Made by a program: the position numbers and the translations under genes. The notes beneath the pieces were generated by a model, which did no database searches, had not been told where the DNA came from, and saw nothing but the letters and a program-made list of their open reading frames with translations. A stretch of 64,000 nucleotides of DNA, from positions 5,498,501 through 5,562,500 of the forward strand of contig BSDZ01000080.1 of NCBI GenBank assembly GCA_030268105.1. The letters are read 5' to 3'. Within the stretch, counting starts at the first letter, position 1. The number at the start of each line of letters is the position of its first letter. Source of the DNA: Volvox africanus (lineage: Eukaryota > Chlorophyta > Chlorophyceae > Chlamydomonadales > Volvocaceae). This document shows positions 11,501 to 25,100 of the stretch, one piece after another.

Positions 11501-14500
11501 GTTAGCAGGCTGATTCTCCTTGCAATCTTCCTGCTCTGCAACGGCAGAACTCGTCACCGTCACCGCTGCTGCCACCGCCATCGCAACAGCCCCAGTTGTT
11601 TCAGAAAAAGAAGTCGCGGGGGGCCTCCTCCATTGAGCAGCTGCCGTGCCTCTGTGCTGCCGCCGCGCAAACTGTCCGGTAACACTTAATCGCAATTCAC
11701 ACATCGCCAAACCCCCTTCCCGCGCGCACATGGGATGGAAGGCCGTATAGCAGCGCACGCCACCGGCACACTGGATGCAGGCACCATGTGGCTGCTTGCA
11801 CAAAGAGCAACGTAGTGAAGCACGGTTTTGGACGACCTACGTTGGCAGTTGCAAGCGGTCCGTGGTCCGGGGAGTTCAAGAGAGCCACTTGGCAACAACT
11901 GATGTCATATCATGCATACAGGTGGATCAATAGCAACGTGTGCTGCATCCCCATTGCAGAACCCTCCGAGGGTCCTGCTCTGGCAGCAATCTTAAGCACC
12001 ACTTCGCTTCGACATCACGCACCTTGGCGACCCGCTCTACGGGCTCCAGACACTCGGGATCCCCAAACGTGACGCCCGGGGTCCACACGGCGCACAGCAC
12101 GTGCACGTAACCACCCGTCTCAGTTCGCTTCATGGGGCCGCCTGCCACAGGGCATAGCTCGCACGGCGGCGACTGGTCCTGCGGGAGACCAGCTGCATGC
12201 AGCTGCATGATTGAACGGGGCAACGGTGAAGTAAGCGCAGATCATGGGAAAACCCGTTCCTAAAAGCAACGCATAATATCAATACCAGCCGCGATGCCTC
12301 CGGAATCCTTACGTCACAGCGGGGTTTCCGGCCTGGGATCAAAAGTAGCATGCACGCGACTAGGTCTGTGCCAGCACTTGTTGCCACCTCCATATGCCGA
12401 CATGGAGCTACAGCGCCTTTGGACATGCTGGCCAGACTGGAAGCCTCAGCTGCCCCGTACTATACCTGACATACATCACATAGCCAGAGGGACCCGTGTG
12501 GTGGCTGCTTGACACCGTAGCACCGCGAGTGAACCACGCAGCGGCACAGGTCACACTCGAGCTTCAGGTTTCCCTGGGACTCAACGTCCTGCGATCGCGA
12601 GGTCGTGTGGCAGCATTATGTGCAACAATGGCCATCGTAGAAGAATGGACTCCAAGTAAGGCTATGATAGGCGCATCTCCATTAGAGTTTCATCCGTAAA
12701 ATGACATGCGGTCACGTTGAGAAACGTATAACGGGAAGCAGCAAGCGAGCTCGGTGACAACTACCCATCGTGCCTGACCCTTACAGTTTGTGCCAAGCCA
12801 TTGTAGCAAATTAGCCTCAATCACCATCCACGACGCATCACCGAATTCGGAGCCGACTAGCATGCTCCAAACAAGGGAAAACGTGTCCAGGCAAGCTGTG
12901 TGCCTACCTCCCCGCACACTTCGCACTCAAATGCCATTCCCGCCTTGACTTGGGGTACCGGCTCGACACCTCGCGGCAGACGCAGTGAGCGCGCATACAT
13001 CGCACGACGTTGCAGCTCCTCCCATGGCGTCTGTAGAATGAATTCGGATAAATGGAAACGGCACCACAAGCGAGGAGGACTAACAGGTTTAACTAATGAA
13101 TGCTATGTGGCTAAGGACGCTATGGCCATAGTAGCCAACGTGTTGACAATGCAGACAATGCGCCGTCCGGACTCCTACCAAGATTTTTGCCCTGGAGAAA
13201 TCCCCGCCCTGCTTCCTGCTAAGAACACGACGCAGTTTCGCCCATGCGCGCTGCAGCCCATACACACCAGCGGCGGCAGTGGTGGCCTGTCCTGGTCAGG
13301 CCAGTTGGCAAAGCGCTCACAACGTTCGGCACCGGGCAAGGAGCGCAGCAGCGACGCAACTCGCGGGTGGCTCAACCCGAACAAGTCCGCACCGGTCTTT
13401 GCAAATGCCCTATGCGCAAAGGAAAAGTGACAAGGCGCGACAGCAAACGATGTGTTACGGTGAACGGTGTTAAAACGATGTGCATCATCCATCGGCGAGA
13501 AACGTCGTTGCGTAGCTATGAGAAAGAATCCCGAACGGGCATCTAAAAAGACGAGCCACTTTGAACTTCGGATTACCGTAATATTTAGTGCCAGAGCATA
13601 GATGGAGACACCCGGAAGATAACTATTCCAGACCCCTCATCGCCTGCAGGATCAGTATCATTCCAGGTAATGCAGCAATTAACGTGGAGGAGCCCTCCCA
13701 AGGCAGTTACCAATTACCTACCTGCCACGCACACGGTCATCGTCCTCAAACAAAGCCCGCATCGCCCTCGTGGCAGTATCCGCAGACACGGGGGCCTTCC
13801 CCTCAGGCGTTATCCTGGGATTTAATGCGTAGTAGTGCGGAAGGGGCAGGGGGGATTGGAAAACCGTGGTGTGTTTTCCTAATATGTGCAAGCTCCACGT
13901 TGGAGAGGTATACCAGAGCCGTGCTTCTCGTCCAAATGGAAACAGGTAAATCTTCCAAGTGACCAGTGTAAGGTTGTTAAGGGAAATTGACGAAACCCTC
14001 ACCTGAATGAGTAACGCGGTATCAATGTACCGTGCCGCTTTATTGGCCAGGACGATGGGAATGGAAAACCATGTGTTTATCCACGAAAGTGGATGAGTGA
14101 TACCCAGGAAACTGTGATGCCTATGCACACAGCCAACAATCTGCGCATGTATGCAAAATCGTACCTGAACAGCGGCCGCACGCCATCCTCGGACGCTACC
14201 ACCTCCATCAGGTGCTGTACCTCCCTACCACCGCTGGCCCCGCTGGCCATCAGCCGCGATGCCGTGTAGCCCACCGGGTAAATATACTTCTCGTCATGGA
14301 ACCAACGGCTTAGCCAAACCACTTTTCCCAGCTGCAGCACCCGCAGCTTGCGCCCCAGTACAAGCGGCAGTGCAGAAACAGGCAGGGTAACATGGCCGTC
14401 GTCGTCAGTCGCCATTGGTATGTGTTGGGAATCTCGCCTGCCAGCGGTTCTGCGGGCGCCGGTCGAGGGGGTCCCGTTGAGTGCAAGTCCCCCAGCTGCA

Positions 14501-17500
14501 GCGCCTTTGTGGCGCTCCTGTGGCAGCTCCTCCTCCGCGTCCTCGTCATCATCCTCGTCAAAATTTGGTGGGATCATACGTCTGGGAAGCTCGCCTTCCT
14601 GCAAAGGTCAGAATGCATATCATACAGGGAGCCGCTGCCAGCGCCCCCCAGCTGAGGGCCTTTCGAGACTGTGTTGACTTGCATCGCGCTTTGAAGGAAG
14701 AGGTGCTGTCAGTGATCGGCGCAGCAAACCCTAGCTTGCTAAAACCTGCTTTGCCTTGGTGATACAATTTTACATGTCGTCTACCCCAGGTTATCAAGGT
14801 TATGTTGTACTGCTCGGCTACCCGGCGGGACCCTTACCATCATGTAGGTGCGCAGCTCAAACATCGCGCGAAGAAAGCGCTGGCCATATGCCCCCGTGCC
14901 AGGTTCCGCTGACGGGCGGCCGATTGCATCTTCGGCGGTGGCGGAGGGAGTTACGCCGATACGGGCATGCCACCCAAGCTCCAAGCCTGCCAGGAAGGGC
15001 AGTACACCCCCACGGTCCGGTATACGTGCGCCTGGCTCTACCACGGGCAGGCCCAACACCGTGTAATCACCAAAGAAGCGCACGTACGCAATCTGCGAGT
15101 AGGAGTAATGAGAATACGATGAGTGGTTCCTGAGAGTCCACTGAATGGATTATCAGCAGCCTGCAGACCCACTTCAAAATAGACCGGCGACACGGCTGTG
15201 GGAATCAGTGCAACGCGTCGAGCCCGTTCCTATGCATACAATGGAACCAGACATCGCTGACATCTTGTGCCGGCGGTGCTATATAAACGAAGACCAAGGC
15301 AGCCCATTAGCTGTCGGTCATGGCCCTCGGAGAACCCCAAGACGTTGTGGCCCACGGAATAGCCGCCATATCCGTATGTCCCATGGACACCGTCCCTAGT
15401 TTCTAGTGGTTCCTCATTGCGCTCAGGGGCGGCTTCACAATGGAATGCCACGCAATATTTTGCCCACCTGCGCTGAGTTAGCCGCCGCAAGATTCTTACG
15501 GGACTGCGTGTTTAGACCCTCCCGCGTCGCCTCCTCGCGTGTTATGATAATGGCAGGCCAAGGTGTTGAGCGTCGTACTTGTGCCCACACTACCTCACCC
15601 GGCCGCAGCACCTGGCTTGCAGCCCAGTCATGGGGCAGCCTCCGGAAGAATTCGGGACCCGGATCGCTGACCCCGGCTGTATGATCACATCCCGGGCCAG
15701 GTCCATGCCCTTCCTGGCTCCTGTTGATCTCAATTTCTGTAACTGCTCCTGCCGCTGCGGACACAACAGCTGACTCCACGGTCATTGCAGCTGCTGGGGC
15801 TGAGCGAGAATGGATGGCTTGGACTATTGGAGCTTGATGCCCAGCCATTGCAAATTCAATTACATGGCGGCTTCCCGTCTCCAAGCAGTCCTCGGCCGTT
15901 CGTCTGCAACCCTGAGCCGGTACCTCGTTGGTCACTGCCACATCATTAGCTTGGGCGGCAGCATTTGGCGGCAGCTGCCCCGTGCCGCCTGCGCGGACGC
16001 TGTTGGCGGCGCTCCGTAACATAAGGGTCGCCAATGCACGCAACTGAGCCGCCCGCGATGACCAGCGATCGGCTACGAGAGGGGCATGAGCCCACAGACA
16101 ACTGGAATGGTAAGAGATTAAGTGCATAGTAGATATTATGCCATAGAGCTTTGCCTGAGTGTATGCTGGACAACAGACTACCATGATCCGTTGTCCAGCA
16201 AAGCATGGCTACGACGCAGGCTCTCATCATTCGCGACTCCTACCTTTTGCTTCCAGGTCCTCTAAATTGCTATCTTCGTTGCTGGCTGCGTCCACGCCGT
16301 GGGCAGCGCTGTCCTTGCCCGCCTTCGCCTGCATTGCAGCAGGCTCTTGTGCGGCCTTCCCTTGCCCCTGGGCGCATATGCGTTGTCGTAACTCGACAGC
16401 ATTTCTCTCCATGCATGCCGCAACACGCTGCAGCTCCTCAGGTGGCCGAGGCGCCAGGTCGTGCTCAGCCTCTCCTGTTACAACCTGTAGCCGCACTTCT
16501 TCCGCAGCGAGGTGGAGATGTTCTACGTCGCCGTCGTCATATTCGACCTGTCAAGATTCATCATTGCACACCCGGTTTTCGACACGTTGTGGATGACGCC
16601 AAATGGCATACCACCGTATCTTTCACAGACAGAAAACTTTAGACTATAGCTGCAGGCACGCAAAGGTAACTCTTACCGTATGCATTCCCGAGCCAGGATC
16701 ATATCGTGTGACTCGTCCACAAAACCAGGCCGCCTCGTCAGGCCATAAGACCCGTATCTCTCGTCCCACCAGCCGCTCTGGGGAAAGCCACAAGACTACC
16801 TGTGATGTGAGGATGGAAGGAAGTCAGCTAAGCGTCCTGCTGCCCAGCAAAAGGACCGCGGGTGAACCACTCGCTGCATTCGATTCCGTCCCTTTGTGAC
16901 ATCAATATTATCCAAGATTGTGTAGGGAACATATTTATTCCACCCTGACATGACCAGTTGCACCTTGCGTCCTGCCTAGGGCCGCCCCCGACCTCCTCTC
17001 GTCGCCCACACCTGTATCTCGTGATATTGCTTGAAGCCCGAGCATTGCTGCCGAAAGTGCTTGTACGCGTCGCGCAGCTCAGTAGCAGCGGTAGATGCAC
17101 GAAGGCGCTCCTGGACAGACAGACGGGCCCTGGCTATTCCCCCTCTGCAGGCACCCCCTGCTTTGCCGTGCGCACTGCCATCCACAGCTCCGGCAACTCC
17201 CCCTCGTAGATCGCCTCCGGCCACGCACGTTAATGGGCCAGAGGCAGCCAGGGCCACTAACTCTCCTGCAATAGCATCTTCTCGACGCCTTGTGCAGTGA
17301 TCGCCCTTATCAGCCAGTGCCGTTTCTTGCCCCACTTTGTCTGGCTCCATGAGTTCATCAGCCGCTGATATCGTTGCTCGCAGGACGGGCCAAGGGCACG
17401 GCAAGTACAATTTCCCAACGTCAAAATCCCCATCACTCCTGCCCGGCACGACGCCCCAACCTGCTGCCCGCCTCCTCCCAGGCAGCAGGCCGGACGGCTG

Positions 17501-18977
17501 ATGATTGAGGCCAGGCTGCAAGGAATGCGCTGAAGTTGAATCCCTTGCCTCGCAGTTTGCCGGGACTGCTGCACTGTTTGCACGATTCCTCGAGTCAAGC
17601 CCATCCTCCGGCTGAAGTCTTCGCTCTCTAGGGACTTTCTGGCTTTTCCCGGTTGTGGCTGGAGAGCATACCCGGAAGGGCACGACTCCACAATCCCGTC
17701 CAGGGGGTTGCCGCGGCGGACGGCCTCCTGGCTGCGTCTCTTCTGCTTCCAGGCTACTGAGACCGGCAAACCGATGCTCGATCGAGGTCTGTCGGCGATT
17801 GTCGCAGGGAAAAGGGCGTGGAGCAGAAAACTGCTGCCCCGGTGTCGCGCTGTTGTGGCCTAGTGCACATGTTGCAGCCGCCGCGGCTTCATTGGCGGCC
17901 GTGGCAAGTTGTACACGGGCGGGTGTGCACGCTGCAGCTTGCACTGGACCCAAGTGGTGCTCTAAGTGGCTCTCCTTCTCCACGCACAGAAGCGCCTCGC
18001 GGTGTTCCTTGACACTACGAACTTCGACAGCCCGCCGCCTTAACAGCTCAACTGCAAATATGGCAGCGCATTCAGCACCGTGGGTCATAGCCTAAGGATG
18101 CGCAGTGCAACCTATTGACAAGGATGGGTAAAAATGAACCCTTTGTGCTAACAAGCCCCACCCTACTCCCCCTCGACATTCTCAGCTATGATCATATTCG
18201 TCGTACACTCGCAACCCAAAGATTAGGGATGGAATGCTCAATAGGGCAATTTAGCTCACATTTCTGGCGATCTTCCTCCTTAAGCATTGCACGCCCTCGT
18301 GCTGTCCGTTGCATCGCTTTTGCCCCAAGCTCGTTCGCAAGCTCCTCGAGGCGGCAAGCCAGGGCCGCCAAGTGAACCGGACTTGCAGTTGGCATGTTGC
18401 GCAAGCATTCGGATGGGATTTGCACCTTCTCAATAGCCAAAAGAAGTGTTTCTTCGTCACCTGGCATGGTCAGTCCGGGGCTTTGGTGTCACGTTTCCAA
18501 CTGCTACGCAGCATGCACAGCGTCCCGTGAGCTTCATAGCACGCACCATCATCGTAGTAAACCTTATGCTGGAAAGAGCCCTCCAAAAACTTGACAATCT
18601 TCCCTTGGAAGTAGCGGCCCTCGTCAGGCCAAAACACACGGACTGGGGTCCCCACAAGGGCGCTTGGACAACACAGTGCTGAATCCGCCCTGCATGTACA
18701 TGCGCTTTTATTCAATCCTTGGAAATTATGGATTACATGGCTTGGATGACCAAGTGCACAACCCAGGAACAAGCCGGGCCCTTGGACTTTTCACGCACGC
18801 AACAAGTGAACATATCATATTATCGTTAATATAGATATTAGCACATTACAGAAACACTTTCGCGTTATAGAAGCTCCATGCTGCGGCAATTCAGCACTTG
18901 CGCACGCAGTGCTTGGTCAGGACTTGCCTTTCCCAGTCACGACGCTCCACCTTTTGTTTTTTAGCTGGACGAGACAT
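8534..18977 (-). CDS. ATX: ATX-type trithorax histone H3K4 methyltransferase, 1983 aa
   Basis: Eighteen exons close in frame: 18977-18928, 18689-18493, 18460-18260, 18051-17012, 16799-16677, 16547-16244, 16072-15468, 15092-14838, 14598-14165, 13814-13722, 13409-13268, 13030-12908, 12588-12466, 12178-12023, 11836-10303, 10054-9908, 9247-9132, 8842-8534. Domains in order: Tudor (25-80, RVFWPDEGRYFQGK), Tudor (505-565, RVLWPDEAAWFCGRV with YDDGDVEHL), PWWP (805-915, GEVVWAQVRRSTPWPAI), FYRN and FYRC (about 1010-1145), PHD (1182-1230), extended PHD (1233-1325, CSLCKQPHGACIQC), SET (1778-1905, IEYVGELI, NHSCNPNC, EELTYDY) and post-SET (CNCGASTC). All SET cofactor and Zn-binding signatures are present, so it should be active in adding methyl groups to H3 Lys4. 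Plant ATX1/2 share PWWP-FYRN-FYRC-PHD-ePHD-SET; the two Tudors are extra. Intron 1 appears to use a GC donor. It is divergent from the fibrillin gene. Confidence 0.93.
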
Positions 18978-19314
18978 GGCCATTCTTAGACACGAGACTA
19001 TCTCACTTTACAGATGTGACGAAAAAAGTCAGGCGTCATCTGGTCCAACGGGAGAGTATCTCTACATTTCGCATGACATGACTGACTGTTATATAATTGT
19101 GGAAAATCTTCTTATTTTATGTTGGAATTGCCCAGAACTAGATCTTTGACACGAGTTGGGAGCTCGTGCTTCATGCAATAATTCGTTCTCGTTGGTTTGA
19201 ATGCTGTCGTACAGCTGAACCTCGGATATGATGTAACTATCACAACGGATCGATTTTGGTATTGTAATCCATACTAACTAGAGCCAGCGGCGTGAACAAA
19301 TACCACGGAGTAGG
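18978..19314. promoter_or_regulatory. Shared upstream region, ATX / fibrillin
   Basis: A 337-bp segment lies between the divergent ATG codons of the ATX-type gene and the fibrillin gene. It must carry both promoters. No defined binding site was recognised. Confidence 0.4.
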
Positions 19315-20605
19315 ATGGCCCTCGCGAGCACGTCATATAATGCGCTCGCCCAATGCAGTCGGCGATACACATTACACTATCATGTGAGAATCATGCAAGG
19401 CTTGATGTCATTCACTTGGATCATCGCTTACAGACTGATGCACATCTCCATCGGCCTATGTTTTCGCTTTCTGGTCCTGTAGGTTGCAGCTGTGCGACAA
19501 CACAGAGCCACGCTTAGTGGTCGGCCTGCTCGCCTCCGGCCTGCTGCTTTTGAGAGCGTCAGCTTGGATGACCTGTTGCCCACAAAGCTTGAGCTCTTGA
19601 AGAAAGTGGCCTGCCTGAACCGTGGTGCCATAGCGTCTAGCAATGATAAGTATGAGGTGGGTCACATGGGCAGTCGAGGTTGGGCCGATATATGGGCAGC
19701 TGCTGTATTCAGGCCGGACCCTGCTCCCCTCGAGGCTGTTCAAGGTACACATGACCTGAACACGCAGCGGTCGCTTACGATGATTCTCAAGCTATATGAT
19801 ATTTCCCCCGCGTATGTTCACTCCTAAGGCACTCGGTTCCAGGTTCCTTGAGCAATGGGTAAATTGCCTTTGTATTCTCATGCCGGCACTCTTCTCCCGT
19901 GATCGGCTTTGTGGACTTGAACACACTGGTGGAAACATTTCTGGATCTGTAAGAACATCTGGCATCGCCAATGTTCCTCCACTATAACTTGCACATCTAG
20001 CTCCTAAGTACTCGCACCCTTTCCATGCCTCCCTTCATGTCCCTCTGTCATCGTAGGTCTCCAGCTTCGTCGAGGTGATGGAGGATGCAGCAGGCTCTTT
20101 AGTTCAGCTAGATGACGTACAGGGCAAGTGGGAGTTGCTGTACAGTTCCGTAGAGCCTTTCCGCTCGTCGCCCTTCTTCTGGGCCTTCCAGGAGGGCCTG
20201 GTGCAGAGCCGTGGGGTTGCTGCCCAGATTTTTTCTTTCACGGATTCCATCCCTGGTGCGCACGTGGGCGCGGCCTACCAGACCATAAGTTTTGATACAG
20301 CAAAGCTCATTAGCGAGGTGGATCTGGAGGTCTTCCCTGGGATTCGCGGCACGGTGGTGACCACCAGTATGGTTGTTCAGGAGCCGCCAAGGAGCCTGGC
20401 GGTCACGGTGCAGAACACTCGTGTCGCCAACTCTAACCTACTGCCATTCGTGGACAGTGTGACTGTGCCGGTGCAGGAGATAATGGAGGCCGTCCGGGGC
20501 CCGGGGTCCACACGGGTGGCGGTTGACATAACGTACCTTGATTCAGACCTGCGGATTTCGCGCACTCGGCCGGACAATGAAATATTCATTTACCGACGTG
20601 TGTGA
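19315..20605 (+). CDS. Plastid lipid-associated protein (PAP/fibrillin family), 263 aa
   Basis: Three exons (19315-19383, 19483-19656, 20057-20605) give 263 residues, all junctions in phase 0. The first 50 residues are rich in Ala, Ser and Arg with few acids (MALASTSYNALAQCSRR), like a chloroplast transit peptide. Fibrillin signatures follow: the helix LLKKVACLNRGAIAS, GKWELLYSS near residue 98, and ITYLDSDLRISR at the C-terminus, which is the family's closing strand. Fibrillins are lipocalin-like proteins of thylakoids and plastoglobules that bind lipids or quinones. Which subgroup this belongs to cannot be told by eye. It is strong evidence that the organism has a plastid. Alternative: acceptor use just before 20057 could vary by a few residues. 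Confidence 0.9.
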
Positions 20606-22127
20606 GGATGTATAGAGTGGGTTGTTGTTCCATGCCGAGTCAAAGATGTCGGGCTCTGACGCTTGTATACCCGCGATTCCTCACAATGTCTGATACGTGT
20701 TAAAAGCTTATGAATAGGCTGGGCATGCGCACCGTATTGGCTGTTTCACCGAAGTCGTGTTTAGTAGAGAGGAGTTTAGCATTGCGCATTCGCAATTTTT
20801 TTGTGAGAAAGGTGCGAGTGAAGAGTTGTTGCACTCGGGAGTGCGCTGTCCAACCTCAACTCCATCGTAGGCCGTTTGGGGATGCAGGTGAATGCAAGCG
20901 TTGAGAGGAGTCCATGGAAAACAAGTCAGGCCGGTGGTATTTATGTTTTTGAGCGTGCCATGGTTGACCTCCGGGGCCTTGGAACTGGAAGTAGAAGAGT
21001 TTCGTCAAAATATGTTGTGACCACAGATGTGCAGAACCTTGCATGATTCCCGTTGGGAAACAGCATGTGTGGTGCTATGCAGTGAACATGACATACGCTC
21101 TGCTGCCGATACTTATCACCGCTGACATATGTTGGGCGTGCGTGTGGCGATTTTGCAGCTTGGGGGATGGAGGAAGAGGAAGAGGAGTTGCGGGATGGAC
21201 GTCACCCTCGTCACCATCAGCCACTACCACAACTACCACCATCAAGACAACCATCATGAAGACCGCTAAATTGAACCCCTCTGTAACAGTACAGGCAGTA
21301 ACAGTACACGGCAGTCGGCAGCCGCGGCGGATCTGGTGTTTGCGCCGCCACCGCAACAGCAACTCCGACCCATGACGCATCTCTGCACGTCGACCGCGAA
21401 GCCTTAAGAGGAAGATTAGTACGGTCGCGATGAGGACAAAGCAATGGCGTGTTTCTACGGCTCCTTCTTCAGCCTTGGAGCTGCGACCTCATAATTATCC
21501 TCACTGATCGCTGCCATAAAGATATGCGACCCAGCGTCGCTGAAATCGCTAAACGTTCCTGTAAATGCCTTCCATTCTGACGCGGAACAATGTCGTCTTG
21601 CAACTGAATAGACCTAACCGACACTACCTAGAATGAATCGTAGCTCGCATCTTCACAGCAATGGTCCATTAGGTGCACAAGCTCTGGATTTGCAGATATA
21701 CTTGATGTATATGACGTCGTGAAGCTGAAAAACAGCATGCTTGTGAAGTGACATGCCAATGCTCACCTCATAATAAGTGGCATATTGGTTAGTACGAGTT
21801 GTTTTTAGGGGTGTGGTAAGGTGGGGTCCCCGGGACGGTCGCCCCGCTCCATCCCGCCCTTGCCCTTGCATTCATAAGTCAACTGCACATGTACGCACAT
21901 TTAGTCCACAACACCCAGAAAGATGCCCAGAAAAAGTCAACCGGGCATCAAATCCTCAACTCACGAAGGGTCATCATTAACATTGTGTGCACCGCTCGCC
22001 TTGATAAGCACGCAAGAAGCAACTACGGCTTGCCGAGCCCCGTCAAATCCAACGTCCTATGAAATGCGTACAGGCTCGATTGAGTCCCTAAGCGCACCTG
22101 CACGCGCATTGTCTTGTCACTGTTCAC
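20606..22127. other. Intergenic, convergent 3' ends of fibrillin and DONSON
   Basis: This 1.5-kb region separates converging genes. A short ACC/ATC-rich run (about 21220-21270) makes small Thr-rich ORFs. No gene was supported. Confidence 0.4.
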
Positions 22128-25100
22128 CTACACCCGGACGCTCATTCGCCTCACATCGTTGCACATCACAACCTTGACAGGCCGGCCGCCCGGCAGCACC
22201 ACTGGCTGTTGCCACGCTACTAACTCCTCCAGCGTCAGCGCCCCACCCTGCGCAAACGTTGGCCGCACTACCTGCGCCGCCGTCCCCGAATCACTACCGT
22301 CGCTCCCCGGGTGCGCCTCAATCACACGGCTATTTAACGTAATGCTGCAGGGCTCGGCCTCCAACGTCGCGTTATAACCGGACGGCTGCAGTCGCGCCAT
22401 TAGGGAGCAAAAACGGCGAACGGTCCACGGGGCCAGTAGGCCGGACAATTGCAACACATGCAGGACAGTCCCCGACTCCGACTCACTGCTGGCGCCGGCT
22501 TGTGGCTGCGTTGTTGGCAGGCCCAACTTGGCGACCGAGCCTCCCGCCAGCTTGCCGTTGAGGGTGAGCGCCTGCATACACCAGCCCGGGCCGCGAATGG
22601 TGATTCCTGGCAGAGATCGATGACCGATGGCAGGGCAAGCCCACTGCCGCCCTGCGGAGCTGTGGTGGTAGTAGAGCCCTGTCACAGTCGCGCAGAGCTC
22701 CTGGTGCAGACAAGGACTTAGGAGAAGAGGCGAACAAACGAGAGCTGATGCTGCCGTAAAGACCGCTATAAAGTACAATTATCACCCGCGACGGTGGATG
22801 ATGACAGCTGGCCTCGCCCAAGGTAGACAACTTTTAAACGTAAACTAGGTAGCCGCCAAGACCCGAATGGAAACAGGAAATAAGGCAATAGAAACCATAA
22901 TGAAGTGTACTATTAACCTTACTGCCGCTGGCAGCGAAACAGGACCACGTCAAATGGTTATAGGTTGAAGTAAGCGGGAAACGAGAAACTGATAGCTGAC
23001 CGCTGGTGCCATACGCGTGTACCTCTCAACCCCTTTTTTGTCACAACAAAGCGTCCTAACCTGACCGACCCACCACCCCACCCCGGGCTAGCCTGAAGAC
23101 CGGACGCGCACCAACCACGCGAAGCGCGGTCTCACGCGAACTCACCTGGGGCAGCGGCGGCGGTAGCAGCCGCAACGGCAAGATCGTGCACATGCGAGAG
23201 GAAAAAGAAGGGTTAACGTAAGGAAAAGGAGAGGCGAATAAAACAGGTCCAAGGCACTTAAAAGCAAGGAACCATGCAACCGAGGGAAGTGCGCCGCTGA
23301 GCTTTGCGGGGACCAAGGAAGGAGATAGGAAAAGCCATAAACTCATGAATAGAAGTTGGAAGAAGGATGAAAAAAGGACGTATGTGATAGGGGACGGAAA
23401 ATACGATATGGGCATGCAAGGTAGGAAAGAACCGGAAAGGGCGCTGAAAGGCGCCTGCAAGGGTGACATGGGAAGTACCGGCTTTTAATAACTTTAAGAT
23501 CAGGATAGGATATTGATAGAGCGCAGGGTCACGGGGACGTACGGAAAGACATAGATGAAGAGAGGGTCGCGGGGGCATACAACGGCTTAGGATAGGATAA
23601 GCAGTCGGTGTGGTAATAGAATAGGAGCCAGCAACTAAGCATGCACGCAACAGACAACATTACCAAACAGAAATCCTGACGGAACGCTGGAAGCGAGAGT
23701 CGTTGGCCAGGCCGAGTCCGACAAACCACAACCCTAAGCTTCAACCCGTGACTGCGCATTTTGGATCTTCACAAACCTTAATCGTCGGTCGACAAACTGC
23801 CCCGCCGTCAAAGGGTACTGGTGCAAGCAGCAGTGGTAAGTCATTGAATTCGTCACCTGGCCCCGCGCCGCTTCCATTTAGGCGGCCTCCTAGCTCCGGG
23901 AGTGCTGTATCATTCATAAGGAAATCGTACAGTCCATGAACTGCACGCGGTCCCCGTAATAGTAGCAATGATCCCCGGCTGTTGTCGGCCACTGAAGATC
24001 CAAGCAGCTGTGCTCCCGTTTGTGCCGGACCTGCCTATCCGGGGGTGAATTGCAAGTCGTTGGGGCACGTTACCCATGCACGCGGCAATGGCTAGCAGGG
24101 CTGTGCAAAACCATTCGCAACGGGATCAGACAACAATGACATGTTCCGTAATCGAGCACAATAGTGGCATGATATTACAAACGCATGGCAAACCGGTCAT
24201 GACAGACAAGGAACCATTTAATCGGCCTTAGCCAAGGACTATGCGCTCGCTACTTCTTTTAAGTCGGAGTCCTTGCATTCCGCCAATATTATAAATACAT
24301 GGAGTACGCCTGCCAAGCATGCATTCTTCAACTGGCCTGCGGTCCTTTATCGCACAATACTGCATCCACGTCTTCATCAGGGTGACCATCTTGCCCCGCT
24401 GCTGCTGGCCCCGCCTCGTAGCCAGCATTTCCAGTGGCGCCGCCCGCGGCCCTGCTGGCGGCTGCTGCGTCAATACTGCCAGCGGCCTTTTCCAGCGGCA
24501 TAGAGAAGGGGACCCCCGCCGCCAGCATGCGGCCCCGCAGCACACGGGTGGACTGAGATACCACGGCGCACAGCTCGCTACTTCCGCGAACCCCTTTGTA
24601 CGCAAAGAGTGCGACGAAGGGGTTCCTCGCAGCCTGCGTGCAGGGAAAGAGACGGACGACGTGTTCTGACAGCTTGGTCAGGTCTGCACAGAGGGAGCTT
24701 CAATAGCTGACTGCAAGAGTCCCAGGAACGTATCTGCTTCATCTCGGAACACGAGAAGGAATCAGATACGGCACGATGGGCACCATATGGCGTTGCCCCA
24801 AAACGGCGGGTGCTTCCTGCGCCGCAGCGCTGCTACCTAGATGTGGACAGTACAAATGGAAAACGTTCGAAGTCGTCAGTATCTGCAGATGTTTCCGCAG
24901 CGGCGCGATCCATATATGGGCCGCCCAAAGTCCATCTAGATGCATAACATCCTCCTTACCGAGTTGATGACGTAAAAGACGTTGCAGTCGCCCCCCCGGT
25001 AGGTCCCATACAGACTGTGAAGCGCGCTGCGCCATGCCACCAGCCGTTGGGCCAGCCAACTTCCGCTTCCGCTACCAATACTGCCTGGCGTGGCATTAGC

